Of a stretch of 64,000 bases of DNA, positions 36,344 through 45,289 are shown in pieces. The notes beneath the pieces are model-generated. The model did not search any database. It had not been told where the DNA came from and was given only the letters and a program-made list of their open reading frames with translations. A program made the translations under genes and the position numbers. Position 1 is the first letter of the stretch. Each line of letters opens with the position of its first letter. This DNA comes from Bradyrhizobium erythrophlei (GTDB taxonomy: Bacteria; Pseudomonadota; Alphaproteobacteria; Rhizobiales; Xanthobacteraceae), in assembly GCF_900142985.1 (NCBI RefSeq), contig NZ_LT670849.1, forward strand, positions 4,418,501 through 4,482,500. Reading direction: 5' to 3'.

Positions 36344-36940
36344 ATGCCCCCGGATTCGTCACCGGCCGCCGCCACGGCGCCTGATCTCTCCAAATCGCCA
36401 CCAGATCTCCTCACGCTCTTTATTGCCTTCGCGAAAATGTCGCTGGCGGGTTTTGGCGGCGTCCTGGTGTGGGCGCGGCGCGGCATCGTCGACCATCACA
36501 AATGGATGACGGCGGACGAGTTCAACGAAACCTTCGCGCTGTGCCATTTCCTGCCCGGCCCCAACATCGTCAATCTCACTTTCGTGTTCGGCTCGCGCTT
36601 AAGGGGAATTCCCGGCGCGATTGCCGCATTTTCCGGACTGGTCGGTCCGCCGGCGCTGATCATGGTGGTAATGGGGATGCTCTATCACCGCTATGGCGAG
36701 ATCGACGCGCTGCGGCGGATCCTGTCGGGCGTAGCCTGTGCGGCGATCGGGTTGATGCTCGCGGTCGTGTTCCGGATGATGACGCCGCTGTTCAAGCGCC
36801 GCGACGTGATCGCGCTGCTGGTCATGGTCGCGGTCTTTGTCGCGATCGGCGTCCTGCGCCTGCCGTTGCCGGCGGTGCTGCTCGTGGCGATCCCGATCTC
36901 GATCGCCATTACGTACTGGGTGAAGCGGGAGGCGGCATGA
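36344..36940 (+). CDS. chromate transporter, N-terminal half type (ChrA family)
   Basis: A 198-residue membrane protein of the CHR family. LFIAFAKMSLAGFGGVLVWA is the first helix, and CHFLPGPNIVNLTFVFGSRL is the family signature loop. Single-domain members work as pairs, and its partner gene starts in the stop codon (ATGA overlap). The pair would export chromate or a related oxyanion across the inner membrane. The ATG of MPPDSSP is chosen; GTG at 36260 would add 28 non-family residues. Confidence 0.85.
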   Translation: MPPDSSPAAATAPDLSKSPPDLLTLFIAFAKMSLAGFGGVLVWARRGIVDHHKWMTADEFNETFALCHFLPGPNIVNLTFVFGSRLRGIPGAIAAFSGLVGPPALIMVVMGMLYHRYGEIDALRRILSGVACAAIGLMLAVVFRMMTPLFKRRDVIALLVMVAVFVAIGVLRLPLPAVLLVAIPISIAITYWVKREAA

Positions 36941-37473
36941 ACTCCGATTCCAATCCCGTTTTCGCGCTGGCGCTAACCTTTGCCACCATGTCGCTGTTCG
37001 CCGTCGGCGGCGCCAATTCGGCGATCCCTGAAATGCATCGCGTCGCGGTCGACGTGCACCATTGGCTGACCGACAAGCAATTTACCGATGTGTACGCCAT
37101 TGCGCAGCTCTCGCCGGGGCCGAACGTGCTGATCGTCACGCTGATCGGTTATTCGGTCGCGGGACTTCCGGGCGCGCTGGTCGCGACGCTTGCGATGTGC
37201 GTGCCGACCGCGGTCCTCGCGCTGTTCGTCAGCCGCTTCCTGACCCGTTCGAGCCAGGCGCGCTGGCCCGGCATCGTCCAGGCGGCGCTGGTGCCGCTGT
37301 CGATCGGGCTGATGGGGGCGAGCGGTTTCATCCTGGCGCGCACCTCCGACCAGACGGTGGTGGCGGCGCTGGTCACCATCGGCGCGGCGGTGCTGGCGTC
37401 GGTGACCAAGCTCAACCCGCTGTGGATGCTGGTCGCGGGTGGCTGCCTCGGCTTTGCCGGCCTGATCGGGTGA
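36937..37473 (+). CDS. chromate transporter, C-terminal half type (ChrA family)
   Basis: A 178-residue second half of the split CHR transporter. It repeats the fold: LTFATMSLFAVGGANSAIPE, then AIAQLSPGPNVLIVTLIGYS. The ATGA overlap with the first half fits balanced synthesis of two subunits. Substrate assignment (chromate) is by family only. Twin-hairpin copy 5 begins 12 bp after its stop. Confidence 0.85.
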   Translation: MNSDSNPVFALALTFATMSLFAVGGANSAIPEMHRVAVDVHHWLTDKQFTDVYAIAQLSPGPNVLIVTLIGYSVAGLPGALVATLAMCVPTAVLALFVSRFLTRSSQARWPGIVQAALVPLSIGLMGASGFILARTSDQTVVAALVTIGAAVLASVTKLNPLWMLVAGGCLGFAGLIG

Positions 37474-37485
37474 GCCGGTTCCCGG

Positions 37486-37654
37486 CCAGTGTGGTGGATT
37501 TGGCATTCGCTACAGTAGAGCCCCGAGTCCGCGACGAGCGAATGCCAAATCCAAAACCACACTGGAATCCAATATTTGCAAGTGTCCCTTTGGTTTTGAC
37601 ATTCGTAAACAGACACGCCGCAACGGGATACGAATGTCAAAACCGGGACACTTG
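37486..37654 (-). repeat. twin bulged-hairpin element, copy 5 (inverted orientation)
   Basis: Hairpin 37486-37565: outer CCAGTGTGGT / ACCACACTGG, bulge AAA on the 3' arm, inner GGATTTGGCATTCGCT. Linker AATCCAATATTTG (37566-37578); its reverse complement CAAATATTGGATT matches the other copies, so this element is inverted. Hairpin 37579-37654: outer CAAGTGTCCC / GGGACACTTG, bulge TTT on the 5' arm, inner GGTTTTGACATTCGTA. It lies between the ChrA pair and thyA. Confidence 0.9.
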
Positions 37655-37793
37655 TTTGTGCCGGTCCGAATGCTCACTTTTCAGGGTATAAAAGGCGGAT
37701 AGAGCCGAATCGGCATATTGAAGGCCGCACCCGGCCGCTAAAAGTTCGCCCTGCGCCGTACAGTCCGGCGCGACCGTGGAACGTCACAATACC

Positions 37794-38588
37794 ATGATTC
37801 AGTATCACGACCTGCTCGAACGGATTCTGGCCGACGGCGTGGAGAAATCCGACCGCACCGGCACCGGCACGTTCTCGGTGTTCGGGCACCAGATGCGCTT
37901 CAATCTGGCGGCGGGCTTTCCGATGCTGACCACCAAGAAACTGCCGCTGAAGGCGATCATCCACGAGCTGTTGTGGTTCCTGAGGGGCGACACCAACATC
38001 AAATATCTGCACGACCATGGCGTCACGATCTGGGACGAATGGGCCGACGCCAATGGCGATCTGGGTCCGGTCTACGGTTCGCAGTGGCGCTCGTGGCCCG
38101 CGCCCGACGGGCGCAAGATCGATCAGATTTCAAACGTCATCGAGATGATCCGGAAGAATCCGGATTCGCGGCGGCTGATCGTGAGCGCGTGGAATCCGGC
38201 CGAGATCGACCAGATGGCGCTGCCGCCGTGTCACTGCCTGTTCCAGTTCTATGTCGGAGGCGGCAAGCTGTCGTGCCAGCTCTATCAGCGCTCGGCGGAT
38301 GTATTTCTCGGCGTGCCCTTCAACATCGCTTCCTACGCGCTGCTCACCATGATGGTCGCGGAGGTCACCGGATTGAAGGCGGGCGAATTCGTGCATTCCT
38401 TCGGCGACGTGCATCTTTATTCCAACCACGTCGAGCAGGCGCGGCTGCAACTGACGCGCGCGCCGCGGGCGCTGCCGACCATGAAGATCAATCCGGCGGT
38501 GAAGGATATCTTCGGCTTCCGCTTCGAGGACTTCGTGCTCGAAGGCTACGACCCGCATCCGCACATCAAGGCCGAGGTCGCGGTGTGA
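37794..38588 (+). CDS. thyA: thymidylate synthase
   Basis: A 264-residue ThyA, the same length as the E. coli enzyme. It methylates dUMP with methylene-tetrahydrofolate. The catalytic Cys146 is in [11 protein letters not shown], and [11 protein letters not shown] and [20 protein letters not shown] are further signatures. The ATG of MIQYHDLL is the family start. It is followed by an acetyltransferase gene (GTGA overlap) and folA, which regenerates tetrahydrofolate from the ThyA product. Confidence 0.97.
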   Translation: MIQYHDLLERILADGVEKSDRTGTGTFSVFGHQMRFNLAAGFPMLTTKKLPLKAIIHELLWFLRGDTNIKYLHDHGVTIWDEWADANGDLGPVYGSQWRSWPAPDGRKIDQISNVIEMIRKNPDSRRLIVSAWNPAEIDQMALPPCHCLFQFYVGGGKLSCQLYQRSADVFLGVPFNIASYALLTMMVAEVTGLKAGEFVHSFGDVHLYSNHVEQARLQLTRAPRALPTMKINPAVKDIFGFRFEDFVLEGYDPHPHIKAEVAV

Positions 38589-39070
38589 ATTTATCGATTC
38601 GTCGAGCGCGCGCCGATGAAGCAGGTGTTGTACTCGCGCTGATCCGTGAACTCGCCGAATACGAAAAACTCCTGCACGAAGTTGAAGCGTCCGAAGCGAT
38701 GATTGCGGACGCGTTGTTCTGCGACAATCCGCGCCTGTTCTGCGATATCGCGGAATGGAACGGCGAGGTCGCGGGCTTCGCGGTCTGGTTCGTCAATTTC
38801 TCGACGTTTAGCGGTCGCCCTGGAATCTATCTGGAAGACCTGTTCGTGCGACCCGCCTTGCGCGGCAAGGGCATCGGCAAGGCGCTGCTGTCGCACCTGG
38901 CAAAAGAATGCGTCGCCAACAACTGGTCGCGCCTGCAATGGTCGGTGCTCGACTGGAACGCGCCGTCGATCGCGTTCTACAAGTCGCTCGGCGCGGTGCT
39001 GATGGATGAGTGGACAATCTGCAAGGTCGCAGGCCCCGCGCTGAAGCAACTCGCCCAAGGAGAGCGCTAG
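38585..39070 (+). CDS. GNAT family N-acetyltransferase
   Basis: A 161-residue GNAT protein. The acetyl-CoA loop is [15 protein letters not shown] (Q/RxxGxG/A motif), the strand before it is IYLEDLFV, and the C-terminal [14 protein letters not shown] is typical of the diamine/spermidine acetyltransferase-like subgroup. GTG start overlaps the thyA stop as GTGA. Substrate unknown; the place between thyA and folA is probably a cotranscription habit rather than a pathway role. Confidence 0.85.
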   Translation: MNLSIRRARADEAGVVLALIRELAEYEKLLHEVEASEAMIADALFCDNPRLFCDIAEWNGEVAGFAVWFVNFSTFSGRPGIYLEDLFVRPALRGKGIGKALLSHLAKECVANNWSRLQWSVLDWNAPSIAFYKSLGAVLMDEWTICKVAGPALKQLAQGER

Positions 39071-39071
39071 G

Positions 39072-39584
39072 ATGGAGATCGTGCTCATCGTCGCGGTCGC
39101 CGACAATGGCGTGATCGGTGCTGACGGCGCCATTCCCTGGCGGCTCAAGACCGACCTGCAACGCTTCAAGGCGCTCACGACCGGAAAGCCGGTCGTGATG
39201 GGCCGCAAGACTTTCCTGTCGCTGCGCCGACCGCTGCCCGGACGCACCAACATCGTGATGACGCGGGATGCGGCGTTTCGCGCCAATGGCGCCGTCGTGA
39301 CGACATCGCCCGACCATGCGCTTGATGTGGCGAAGGGTGACGCGCTGCGGCGTTTCGTCACTGAAATCGCCGTGATCGGCGGGGCTGAAATCTATGCCCA
39401 ATGGATCGGCCGCGCGGCGCGGCTCGAGGTGACGGAAGTGCACGCAAGCCCAACAGGCGATACCCGTTTTGGACCCATCGACAAGGCGGTCTGGGAGGAG
39501 GTGGCGCGGGCCGAAAAGCCGTCCGGTCCGGACGACAGCGCGGCCTTTTCCTTTGTCACCTATGTCAGGCGAAACCCGCGTTAA
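39072..39584 (+). CDS. folA: dihydrofolate reductase
   Basis: A 170-residue DHFR. IVAVADNGVIGADGAIPWRL carries the substrate-binding Trp and the usual N-terminal sheet; VVMGRKTFLSL and VIGGAEIYAQ are the cofactor-side motifs. It reduces dihydrofolate with NADPH and completes the folate cycle with ThyA. The ATG lies one base after the acetyltransferase stop. Confidence 0.95.
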   Translation: MEIVLIVAVADNGVIGADGAIPWRLKTDLQRFKALTTGKPVVMGRKTFLSLRRPLPGRTNIVMTRDAAFRANGAVVTTSPDHALDVAKGDALRRFVTEIAVIGGAEIYAQWIGRAARLEVTEVHASPTGDTRFGPIDKAVWEEVARAEKPSGPDDSAAFSFVTYVRRNPR

Positions 39585-39754
39585 CCGCACCCGCCAATGT
39601 TTACATTGACAATCAGGGGCCCCGGCATAGCTGTTTCGGGCCCAATACCGAGGCAAAGCGCGCGTTGTAAGGGAAGTAGCCGTCCCCTATAAAGCCCCGG
39701 CGGATGTTACCGGTCGCCGGTCGATCTGCCGTGTACCCCATCAAGGAGAGTTGA

Positions 39755-40900
39755 ATGGCGTGGAAGAATCAGGGCGGAGGCCCCTGGGGTGCGGGTCCGA
39801 AAGGCCCATGGGGCTCCGGCCCGCAGCCGACCGGGGGAGGACCGAGGCCGCCCGATCTTGAAGATCTTCTCCGCCGCGCCCAGGACCGTCTGCAACAGTT
39901 CTTGCCGGGTGGTTATTTCAGTGGCCTCGGCATCAGCCTTCTTTTGCTCGCCGTCGTTGCGATCTGGGGCCTGACCGGCTTCTTCCGCGTGCAGTCCGAA
40001 GAACTCGGCGTCGTGCTGCGTTTCGGCCAGCACGTGCGCACCGTCGGCCCCGGCCTGAGCTATCATTTGCCTTACCCGATCGAGACCGTGCAGCTGCCGA
40101 AGGCGCTTCGCGTCTCGACCCTCAATATCGGCTTCACCTTCGAAGAGTCGCCGCGTCGCGCCCGCGACGGCCGGCGCGACATCCAGGAAGAGAGCCTGAT
40201 GCTGACCGGCGACGAGAACATCGTCGACGTCCAGTTCACGGTGCTCTGGCGCATCAAGCCGAACGGCGCTGCCGACTTCCTCTTCAACATCCAGAATCCG
40301 GAAGGGACCGTGAAGGCGGTGGCCGAAAGCGCAATGCGCGAAGTGGTCGGCCGCACCAACATCCAGCCGATTCTCACCACCAAGAAGGACGATGCCGAGA
40401 AAGAGGTCCACGAGCTGATGCAGAAGACGCTCGACACCTATGGCTCGGGCATCGCGATCCAGCAGGTGCAGATGGGCCAGGTCAATCCGCCGGCCGACGT
40501 GATCCAGTCCTTCAACGACGTGCAGAACGCCAAGACCGAACTCGAGAGCTTGCAGAACGAGGCGCAGACCTACGCCAACGGCATCGTGCCGGACGCCAAG
40601 GGCCGTGCCGCCCAGATCCTGCAGGTCGCCGAGGGCTACAAGCAGCAGGCGGTTGCCGAGGCCAAGGGCCAGAGCGCGCGCTTCCTCAAGGTGTACGACG
40701 AATACAAGAAAGCGCCCGACGTGACGCGTGAACGCATCTATCTGGAGACGATGGAGCGTGTGCTCGGCAATTCCGAGAAGCTGGTCTATGACGGCGGATC
40801 CGGACAGAACATCGTGCCTTATCTGCCGTTGAACGAACTGTCGCGGCGGCCCGCGCCGTCTTCTCAGTCGCAACAGCCCACCACGGGAGGCTCCCGATGA
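39755..40900 (+). CDS. hflK: HflK, FtsH-protease modulator (SPFH/band 7)
   Basis: A 381-residue membrane-anchored protein. The Gly/Pro/Trp-rich N-terminus (GGGPWGAGPKGPWGSG) is usual for HflK. One transmembrane segment (about 60-80) is followed by the band-7 domain starting RVQSEELGVVLRFG, and the tail is Ser/Gln-rich. With HflC it forms the large periplasmic cage that restrains FtsH. The hflC start overlaps its stop (ATGA). Confidence 0.95.
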   Translation: MAWKNQGGGPWGAGPKGPWGSGPQPTGGGPRPPDLEDLLRRAQDRLQQFLPGGYFSGLGISLLLLAVVAIWGLTGFFRVQSEELGVVLRFGQHVRTVGPGLSYHLPYPIETVQLPKALRVSTLNIGFTFEESPRRARDGRRDIQEESLMLTGDENIVDVQFTVLWRIKPNGAADFLFNIQNPEGTVKAVAESAMREVVGRTNIQPILTTKKDDAEKEVHELMQKTLDTYGSGIAIQQVQMGQVNPPADVIQSFNDVQNAKTELESLQNEAQTYANGIVPDAKGRAAQILQVAEGYKQQAVAEAKGQSARFLKVYDEYKKAPDVTRERIYLETMERVLGNSEKLVYDGGSGQNIVPYLPLNELSRRPAPSSQSQQPTTGGSR

Positions 40901-41802
40901 GGTCCCCCGTCACAGGCATCATCTTTTTGCTGTTGCTCTTGCTGGCGTTGATCGTCGGCTACAGCTCGGTGTTCGCCGTGCAGCAGACCGAGCAGGCGCT
41001 GGTGGTGCGGTTGGGCAAGCCGGTCGATGTCGTCACCGATCCCGGCCTGCACTTCAAGGCGCCGTTCATCGACACCGTGATCCCGGTCGACAAGCGTATC
41101 CTGGATCTGGAAAATCCGGCGCAGGAAATCATCGCCTCGGACCAGAAGCGGCTCGTGGTCGATGCGTTTGCGCGCTATAAGATCAAGAACGCGCTGCAAT
41201 TCTATCAGAGCGTCGGCACCATCCAGGCCGCCAACCTCCAGCTCGCGACGCTGTTGAACTCTGCGTTGCGCCGTGTGCTCGGCGAAGTGACCTTGATCCA
41301 GGTCGTGCGCGATCAGCGCGAGCCGCTGATGCAGCGCATCCGCGCCCAGCTCGATCACGAAGCCGACGGTTACGGCATTCAGGTCGTCGACGTGCGGATC
41401 CGCCGCGCCGACCTGCCTGACCAGAACAGCCAGGCGGTCTATCAGCGCATGAAGACCGAGCGCCAGCGCGAGGCGGCCGAGTTCCGCGCGCAGGGCCGGC
41501 AGAAGGCGCAGGAAATCCGTTCCAGCGCCGACCGTGAAGCGACCGTGATCGTGGCCGAAGCCAACTCGAAGGCGGAGCAGGTCCGCGGCGAGGGCGATGC
41601 CGAGCGCAACCGGCTGTTCGCCGAGTCCTATGGCAAGGACGTCGATTTCTTTGCATTCTATCGTTCCATGACCGCCTACGAAAACAGCCTCAAGAGCAAC
41701 GACACACGTTTCCTGTTGCGGCCGGATTCGGATTTCTTCAGGTTCTTTGGCGGCGCGAGCGGCAAGCCGGGTACGCCTGCGGCGGCTCAGGCGAAGCCGT
41801 AA
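40897..41802 (+). CDS. hflC: HflC, FtsH-protease modulator (SPFH/band 7)
   Basis: A 301-residue partner of HflK. An N-terminal membrane segment (about 7-27) is followed by VFAVQQTEQALVVRLGKP, the band-7 start, and a long coiled region with KTERQREAAEFRAQG. C-terminal tail Ala/Lys/Pro-rich. Overlaps hflK by 4 bp and precedes a DUF2065 gene and degP, a common envelope-proteolysis block in alphaproteobacteria. Confidence 0.95.
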   Translation: MRSPVTGIIFLLLLLLALIVGYSSVFAVQQTEQALVVRLGKPVDVVTDPGLHFKAPFIDTVIPVDKRILDLENPAQEIIASDQKRLVVDAFARYKIKNALQFYQSVGTIQAANLQLATLLNSALRRVLGEVTLIQVVRDQREPLMQRIRAQLDHEADGYGIQVVDVRIRRADLPDQNSQAVYQRMKTERQREAAEFRAQGRQKAQEIRSSADREATVIVAEANSKAEQVRGEGDAERNRLFAESYGKDVDFFAFYRSMTAYENSLKSNDTRFLLRPDSDFFRFFGGASGKPGTPAAAQAKP

Positions 41803-41879
41803 GGTTTTTTCGATAAAGGCCGCGGGCGAACTCTCGCCCCGGCCCAAACAAGAATTTCGAAACGGGAGGTTTTCATCCG

Positions 41880-42080
41880 ATGAGGTCCATAGCGTTCGCC
41901 GACTTCCTCATCGGTGTTGGAATCCTGTTCGTGATCGAAGGCCTGATGTTTGCGGCCGCCCCGGTCTGGCTCAAGCGGGCGATGAAAAGCGCGCAGGAAG
42001 CACCCGACAATGTTTTGCGGATCGTCGGCATCGGCTCGGCGGTAGCGGGATTGATCCTGATCTGGCTGGTTCGCCGCTAA
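41880..42080 (+). CDS. DUF2065 family small membrane protein
   Basis: A 66-residue protein with two membrane segments (about 5-27 and 46-63). DFLIGVGILFVIEGLMFAAA and the closing LILIWLVRR fit DUF2065. GGGAGG lies 11 nt before the ATG. The gene regularly sits between hflC and degP in this group; function unknown. Confidence 0.85.
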   Translation: MRSIAFADFLIGVGILFVIEGLMFAAAPVWLKRAMKSAQEAPDNVLRIVGIGSAVAGLILIWLVRR

Positions 42081-42233
42081 ACCGACTCCATCTGCCGCTT
42101 TCCTGGGCGTGCCGGGGACGATTTGGAACGTCCGTTTTTCGCCGGATTGGTAGGCTCAAAAGCTTGCGCGGCTACCCCCTTCGGGCGCACTCTGCTCATT
42201 AAATCCCCGCTGCTTCGACAAGAGAGAACCGAT

Positions 42234-43742
42234 ATGACCGTTGCAACCTATGCCCCGCGCCATCGCCTGCGCCCCCTGTTGGCGGCAGCATGTCTCGGCG
42301 CTGCGACCATCATGGCCTCGGCGCTGCCGGTTCAGGCGCGCGGACCGGACGGCATCGCCGATGTTGCCGAGAAAGTGATCGACGCGGTCGTCAACATCTC
42401 GACCTCGCAAACCGTCGAGGCCAAGGGCGGCTCCGGCGAAGGCCGTGGCGCGATGCCGCAACTGCCGCCGGGCTCGCCGTTCGAGGATTTCTTCGACGAC
42501 TTCTTCAAGAACAGGCGCGGCCCGAATGGTCCGCGCAGCGGCGGCGACATGCAACCGCACAAGACCAACTCGCTCGGCTCGGGCTTCATTATCGATACGT
42601 CCGGCATCGTCGTGACCAATAATCACGTCATTGCGGATGCCGACGAGATCAACGTCATCCTGAACGACGGCACCAAGATCAAGGCCGAACTGGTCGGCGT
42701 CGACAAGAAGACCGACCTTGCGGTGCTCAAGTTCAAGCCGTCGCGGCAACTGACGGCGGTGAAGTTCGGCGATTCCGACAAGCTTCGCCTCGGCGAATGG
42801 GTGATTGCGATCGGCAATCCCTTCAGCCTCGGCGGCACGGTGACGGCCGGCATCGTCTCGGCACGCAACCGCGACATCTCGAACGGTCCGTATGACAACT
42901 ACATCCAGACCGACGCCGCCATCAATCGCGGCAACTCCGGCGGTCCGCTGTTCAACCTCGAGGGCGATGTGATCGGCGTCAACACGCTGATCATTTCGCC
43001 GACCGGCGGTTCGATCGGCATCGGTTTTGCGGTGCCGTCGAAGACGGTGGCCGGTGTCGTCGAGCAGCTCCAGAAATTCGGCGAACTGCGCCGCGGCTGG
43101 CTCGGCGTCCGCATTCAGCAGGTGACGGATGAAATCGCCGAAAGCCTGAACATCAAGCCGGCGCGCGGCGCGCTCGTCGCCGGCGTCGACGACAAGGGCC
43201 CGGCCAAGCCGGCCGGCATCGAGCCCGGCGACGTCGTCGTCAAGTTCGACGGCAAGGACGTCAAGGAGCCGAAGGACCTGTCGCGTGTCGTCGCCGACAC
43301 GGCGGTCGGCAAGGAAGTCGACGTCGTCATCATCCGCAAGGGCGAGGAGCAGACCAAGCGCGTCACGCTTGGCCGCCTCGAAGACACCGACAAGCCGCAG
43401 CCCGCTTCCGCCAAATCGACGCCGGAGCCGGAGAAGCTGGTGACGCAAAAGGCGCTCGGGCTCGACCTCGCCAATCTCAGCAAGGATCTGCGCAGCCGCT
43501 ACAAGATCAAGGACAGCGTCAAGGGCGTGATCATCACCGGCGTCGACAACGCCTCGGACGCCGCCGAGAAGCGATTGGCGGCGGGTGACGTCATCGTCGA
43601 GGTCGCGCAGGAGGCGGTCGCCAACGCCGCCGACATCAAGAAGCGCGTCGAGCAATTGAAGAAGGACGGCAAGAAGTCCGTGCTGCTTCTGGTCTCGAAC
43701 GCTGACGGCGAATTGCGCTTCGTCGCGCTGAGCGTGCAGTAG
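42234..43742 (+). CDS. degP: DegP/HtrA-type periplasmic serine protease (Do family)
   Basis: A 502-residue periplasmic protease-chaperone. The signal peptide is about 1-36 (ending VQA). The catalytic triad is His131 in VTNNHVI, Asp161 in KKTDLAVLKF and Ser235 in NRGNSGGPLF. Two PDZ domains follow (about 300-380 and 405-495). The start MTVATYAP is chosen because it gives a clean signal sequence. It probably degrades misfolded envelope proteins and shares its place with HflKC. Confidence 0.95.
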   Translation: MTVATYAPRHRLRPLLAAACLGAATIMASALPVQARGPDGIADVAEKVIDAVVNISTSQTVEAKGGSGEGRGAMPQLPPGSPFEDFFDDFFKNRRGPNGPRSGGDMQPHKTNSLGSGFIIDTSGIVVTNNHVIADADEINVILNDGTKIKAELVGVDKKTDLAVLKFKPSRQLTAVKFGDSDKLRLGEWVIAIGNPFSLGGTVTAGIVSARNRDISNGPYDNYIQTDAAINRGNSGGPLFNLEGDVIGVNTLIISPTGGSIGIGFAVPSKTVAGVVEQLQKFGELRRGWLGVRIQQVTDEIAESLNIKPARGALVAGVDDKGPAKPAGIEPGDVVVKFDGKDVKEPKDLSRVVADTAVGKEVDVVIIRKGEEQTKRVTLGRLEDTDKPQPASAKSTPEPEKLVTQKALGLDLANLSKDLRSRYKIKDSVKGVIITGVDNASDAAEKRLAAGDVIVEVAQEAVANAADIKKRVEQLKKDGKKSVLLLVSNADGELRFVALSVQ

Positions 43743-43760
43743 GAAATTTCGGCTGACGTC

Positions 43761-43790
43761 ATCATGCCCGGACCATGGTCCGGGCATGAT
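43761..43790. terminator. perfect 30-bp palindrome, probable bidirectional terminator
   Basis: Two 15-bp arms meet without a loop (ATCATGCCCGGACCA and its exact complement). It lies between the convergent degP and a small secreted-protein gene and is followed by GCATTTTA. It resembles the GTCATG/CATGAC repeat at 49355-49439, so it may be a repeat used as a terminator. Confidence 0.6.
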
Positions 43791-43802
43791 GCATTTTACA
43801 GA

Positions 43803-44120
43803 CTAGTTGTGCGCGGTGCCGACCGTCGTCGCGCTCGTCGCTGACGCCACGGTGTGGCGCGGCGTGAGCACGCTGAGCTGATGCGGAGACGCCGGCATGT
43901 TGTTGCGCGTCAGCGTCGGTGTCGCGGTCTGCTCCTGGACACCCGTTCCGCCCATCACCGCAACCTGGAGCGGGGTAGCGGGGAAGGAGGAGGCTTCGAA
44001 TGTGGGAAGCTCGCCTGCCCACGCCGTCGCGCTTTCCAGCACAGCGAAGGCGCAGACGGTGGTGACGGCGAGACGTTTAACGAGGGGACGTTGCAAGGGA
44101 CGTTGAGAGCGACGTTGCAT
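43803..44120 (-). CDS. small secreted hypothetical protein
   Basis: A 105-residue protein with an N-terminal signal (MQRRSQRPLQRPLVKRLAVT, hydrophobic to about 38, ending TAWA). The mature part is Thr/Ala/Pro-rich with no cysteines. I do not recognise the family. The start at 44120 is preferred over one 39 bp upstream because it leaves a short basic n-region. Confidence 0.6.
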   Translation of the reverse strand: MQRRSQRPLQRPLVKRLAVTTVCAFAVLESATAWAGELPTFEASSFPATPLQVAVMGGTGVQEQTATPTLTRNNMPASPHQLSVLTPRHTVASATSATTVGTAHN

Positions 44121-44392
44121 GGATGAGATCCTTTGGATGACGTTTCGCAGATCGCGCATTTCGCGATCGCGTTTCGGTTCCTTGGACTCTCCCTGACGTG
44201 AAATGGTTCAAGCCCGCCTTGGGCTGATTTGCAACTCATGGCTTCGTGAGGCGGCCAATTGGCACGCAATGCCAACACTGCCCCTGGTCTGAGACATGAA
44301 ATTTCGCGTTTGGTTCAAGCTTGGGAAGGATAATTCTTCAACGCTCGCGTCGAGATATCGTGAATCGTTCTTAACGATTCGAACTCTCGAAA

Positions 44393-45289
44393 CTACGCGC
44401 CCGCAAACGCCTCGCGCGTAAATCCTTGCGCGTAGAGCAGTGCAGTGAGGTCGCCGTAATCGATGCGCGCGGCGGCAGCGGCGGCAACCGCGGGCTTGGC
44501 GTGATAGGCGACGCCGAGGCCGGCCTCTTGCACCATGCCGAGATCGTTGGCGCCGTCGCCGACGACGAGCGTGTCGATGTTGTCGAGGTCAAAACCTTCA
44601 CGCAGTTCGATCAGCGTGGCGAGCTTGGCGTCGCGGCCGAGGATCGGCTCCTTCACTTCGCCCGTCAATTTGCCGTCGTGCACGATCAACTCGTTGCCGC
44701 GGTTTTCCTGAAAGCCGATTTTTTCGGCGATGGTTTTCGTGAACAGCGTGAAGCCGCCTGAAATGAGACAGGTGTAGGCGCCGTGGGCGCGCATGGTCGC
44801 GACCAGTTCGCGCCCGCCCGGCGTCAACGTGATGCGCTCCTCGATGACCTTGTCAATGACGTCGACCGGCAATCCCTTGAGCAGCGCCACGCGCTCGCGC
44901 AGCGCAGGTTCAAACTCGATCTCGCCGCGCATGGCCCGTTCGGTGATCGCGGCGACATGGGCTTTCAGTCCGACGAAGTCCGCGAGTTCGTCGATGCATT
45001 CCTGCCCGATCATGGTGGAATCCATATCGGCCAGAAAAAGCTTCTTGCGCCGCCCCAGCACCGGCTGCACGACGATGTCGATCGGTAGATCCTCGCGCGC
45101 CTCGCGCAGGCGTTTGGCGATGGCGGCGATGTCCTCATGGCCGTCGCCGAATGGGATGTCGGCGGCGACCTCGTCCCACAGCCATTGCGCAGGCCCGGCC
45201 TTGGGTAGAATGGCGCGCGCGCCGTCCAGCACCGTGCTATCGAGAGCAGGGTTTGCAGGATGGCAGATCAGTGTGGCAACGAGGGACAT
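44393..45289 (-). CDS. serB: phosphoserine phosphatase
   Basis: A 298-residue SerB of the HAD family, last step of serine biosynthesis. Nucleophile Asp88 in ADMDSTMIG (DxDST), LISGGFTLF with the motif II Ser, and [12 protein letters not shown] with the motif III Asp pair. An N-terminal regulatory-like domain (about 1-75) precedes the catalytic part. Its ATG overlaps the divergent miaA ATG by two bases, so the promoters cannot both lie in a separate intergenic region. Confidence 0.95.
   Translation of the reverse strand: MSLVATLICHPANPALDSTVLDGARAILPKAGPAQWLWDEVAADIPFGDGHEDIAAIAKRLREAREDLPIDIVVQPVLGRRKKLFLADMDSTMIGQECIDELADFVGLKAHVAAITERAMRGEIEFEPALRERVALLKGLPVDVIDKVIEERITLTPGGRELVATMRAHGAYTCLISGGFTLFTKTIAEKIGFQENRGNELIVHDGKLTGEVKEPILGRDAKLATLIELREGFDLDNIDTLVVGDGANDLGMVQEAGLGVAYHAKPAVAAAAAARIDYGDLTALLYAQGFTREAFAGA

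Noticed and set aside
24255..37654. Twin hairpins as ordinary rho-independent terminators
   Set aside because: None has a T-run after the stem, the stems are far longer than needed, and they come as strictly spaced pairs with bulges.
24255..37654. CRISPR array
   Set aside because: The repeats are inverted and kilobases apart, with no regular direct repeats and spacers, and no cas genes are present.
44793..45287. N-terminal extension of miaA by 165 codons
   Set aside because: This part is antisense to serB and is not MiaA-like. The P-loop normally starts within the first 20 residues, as it does from 45288.
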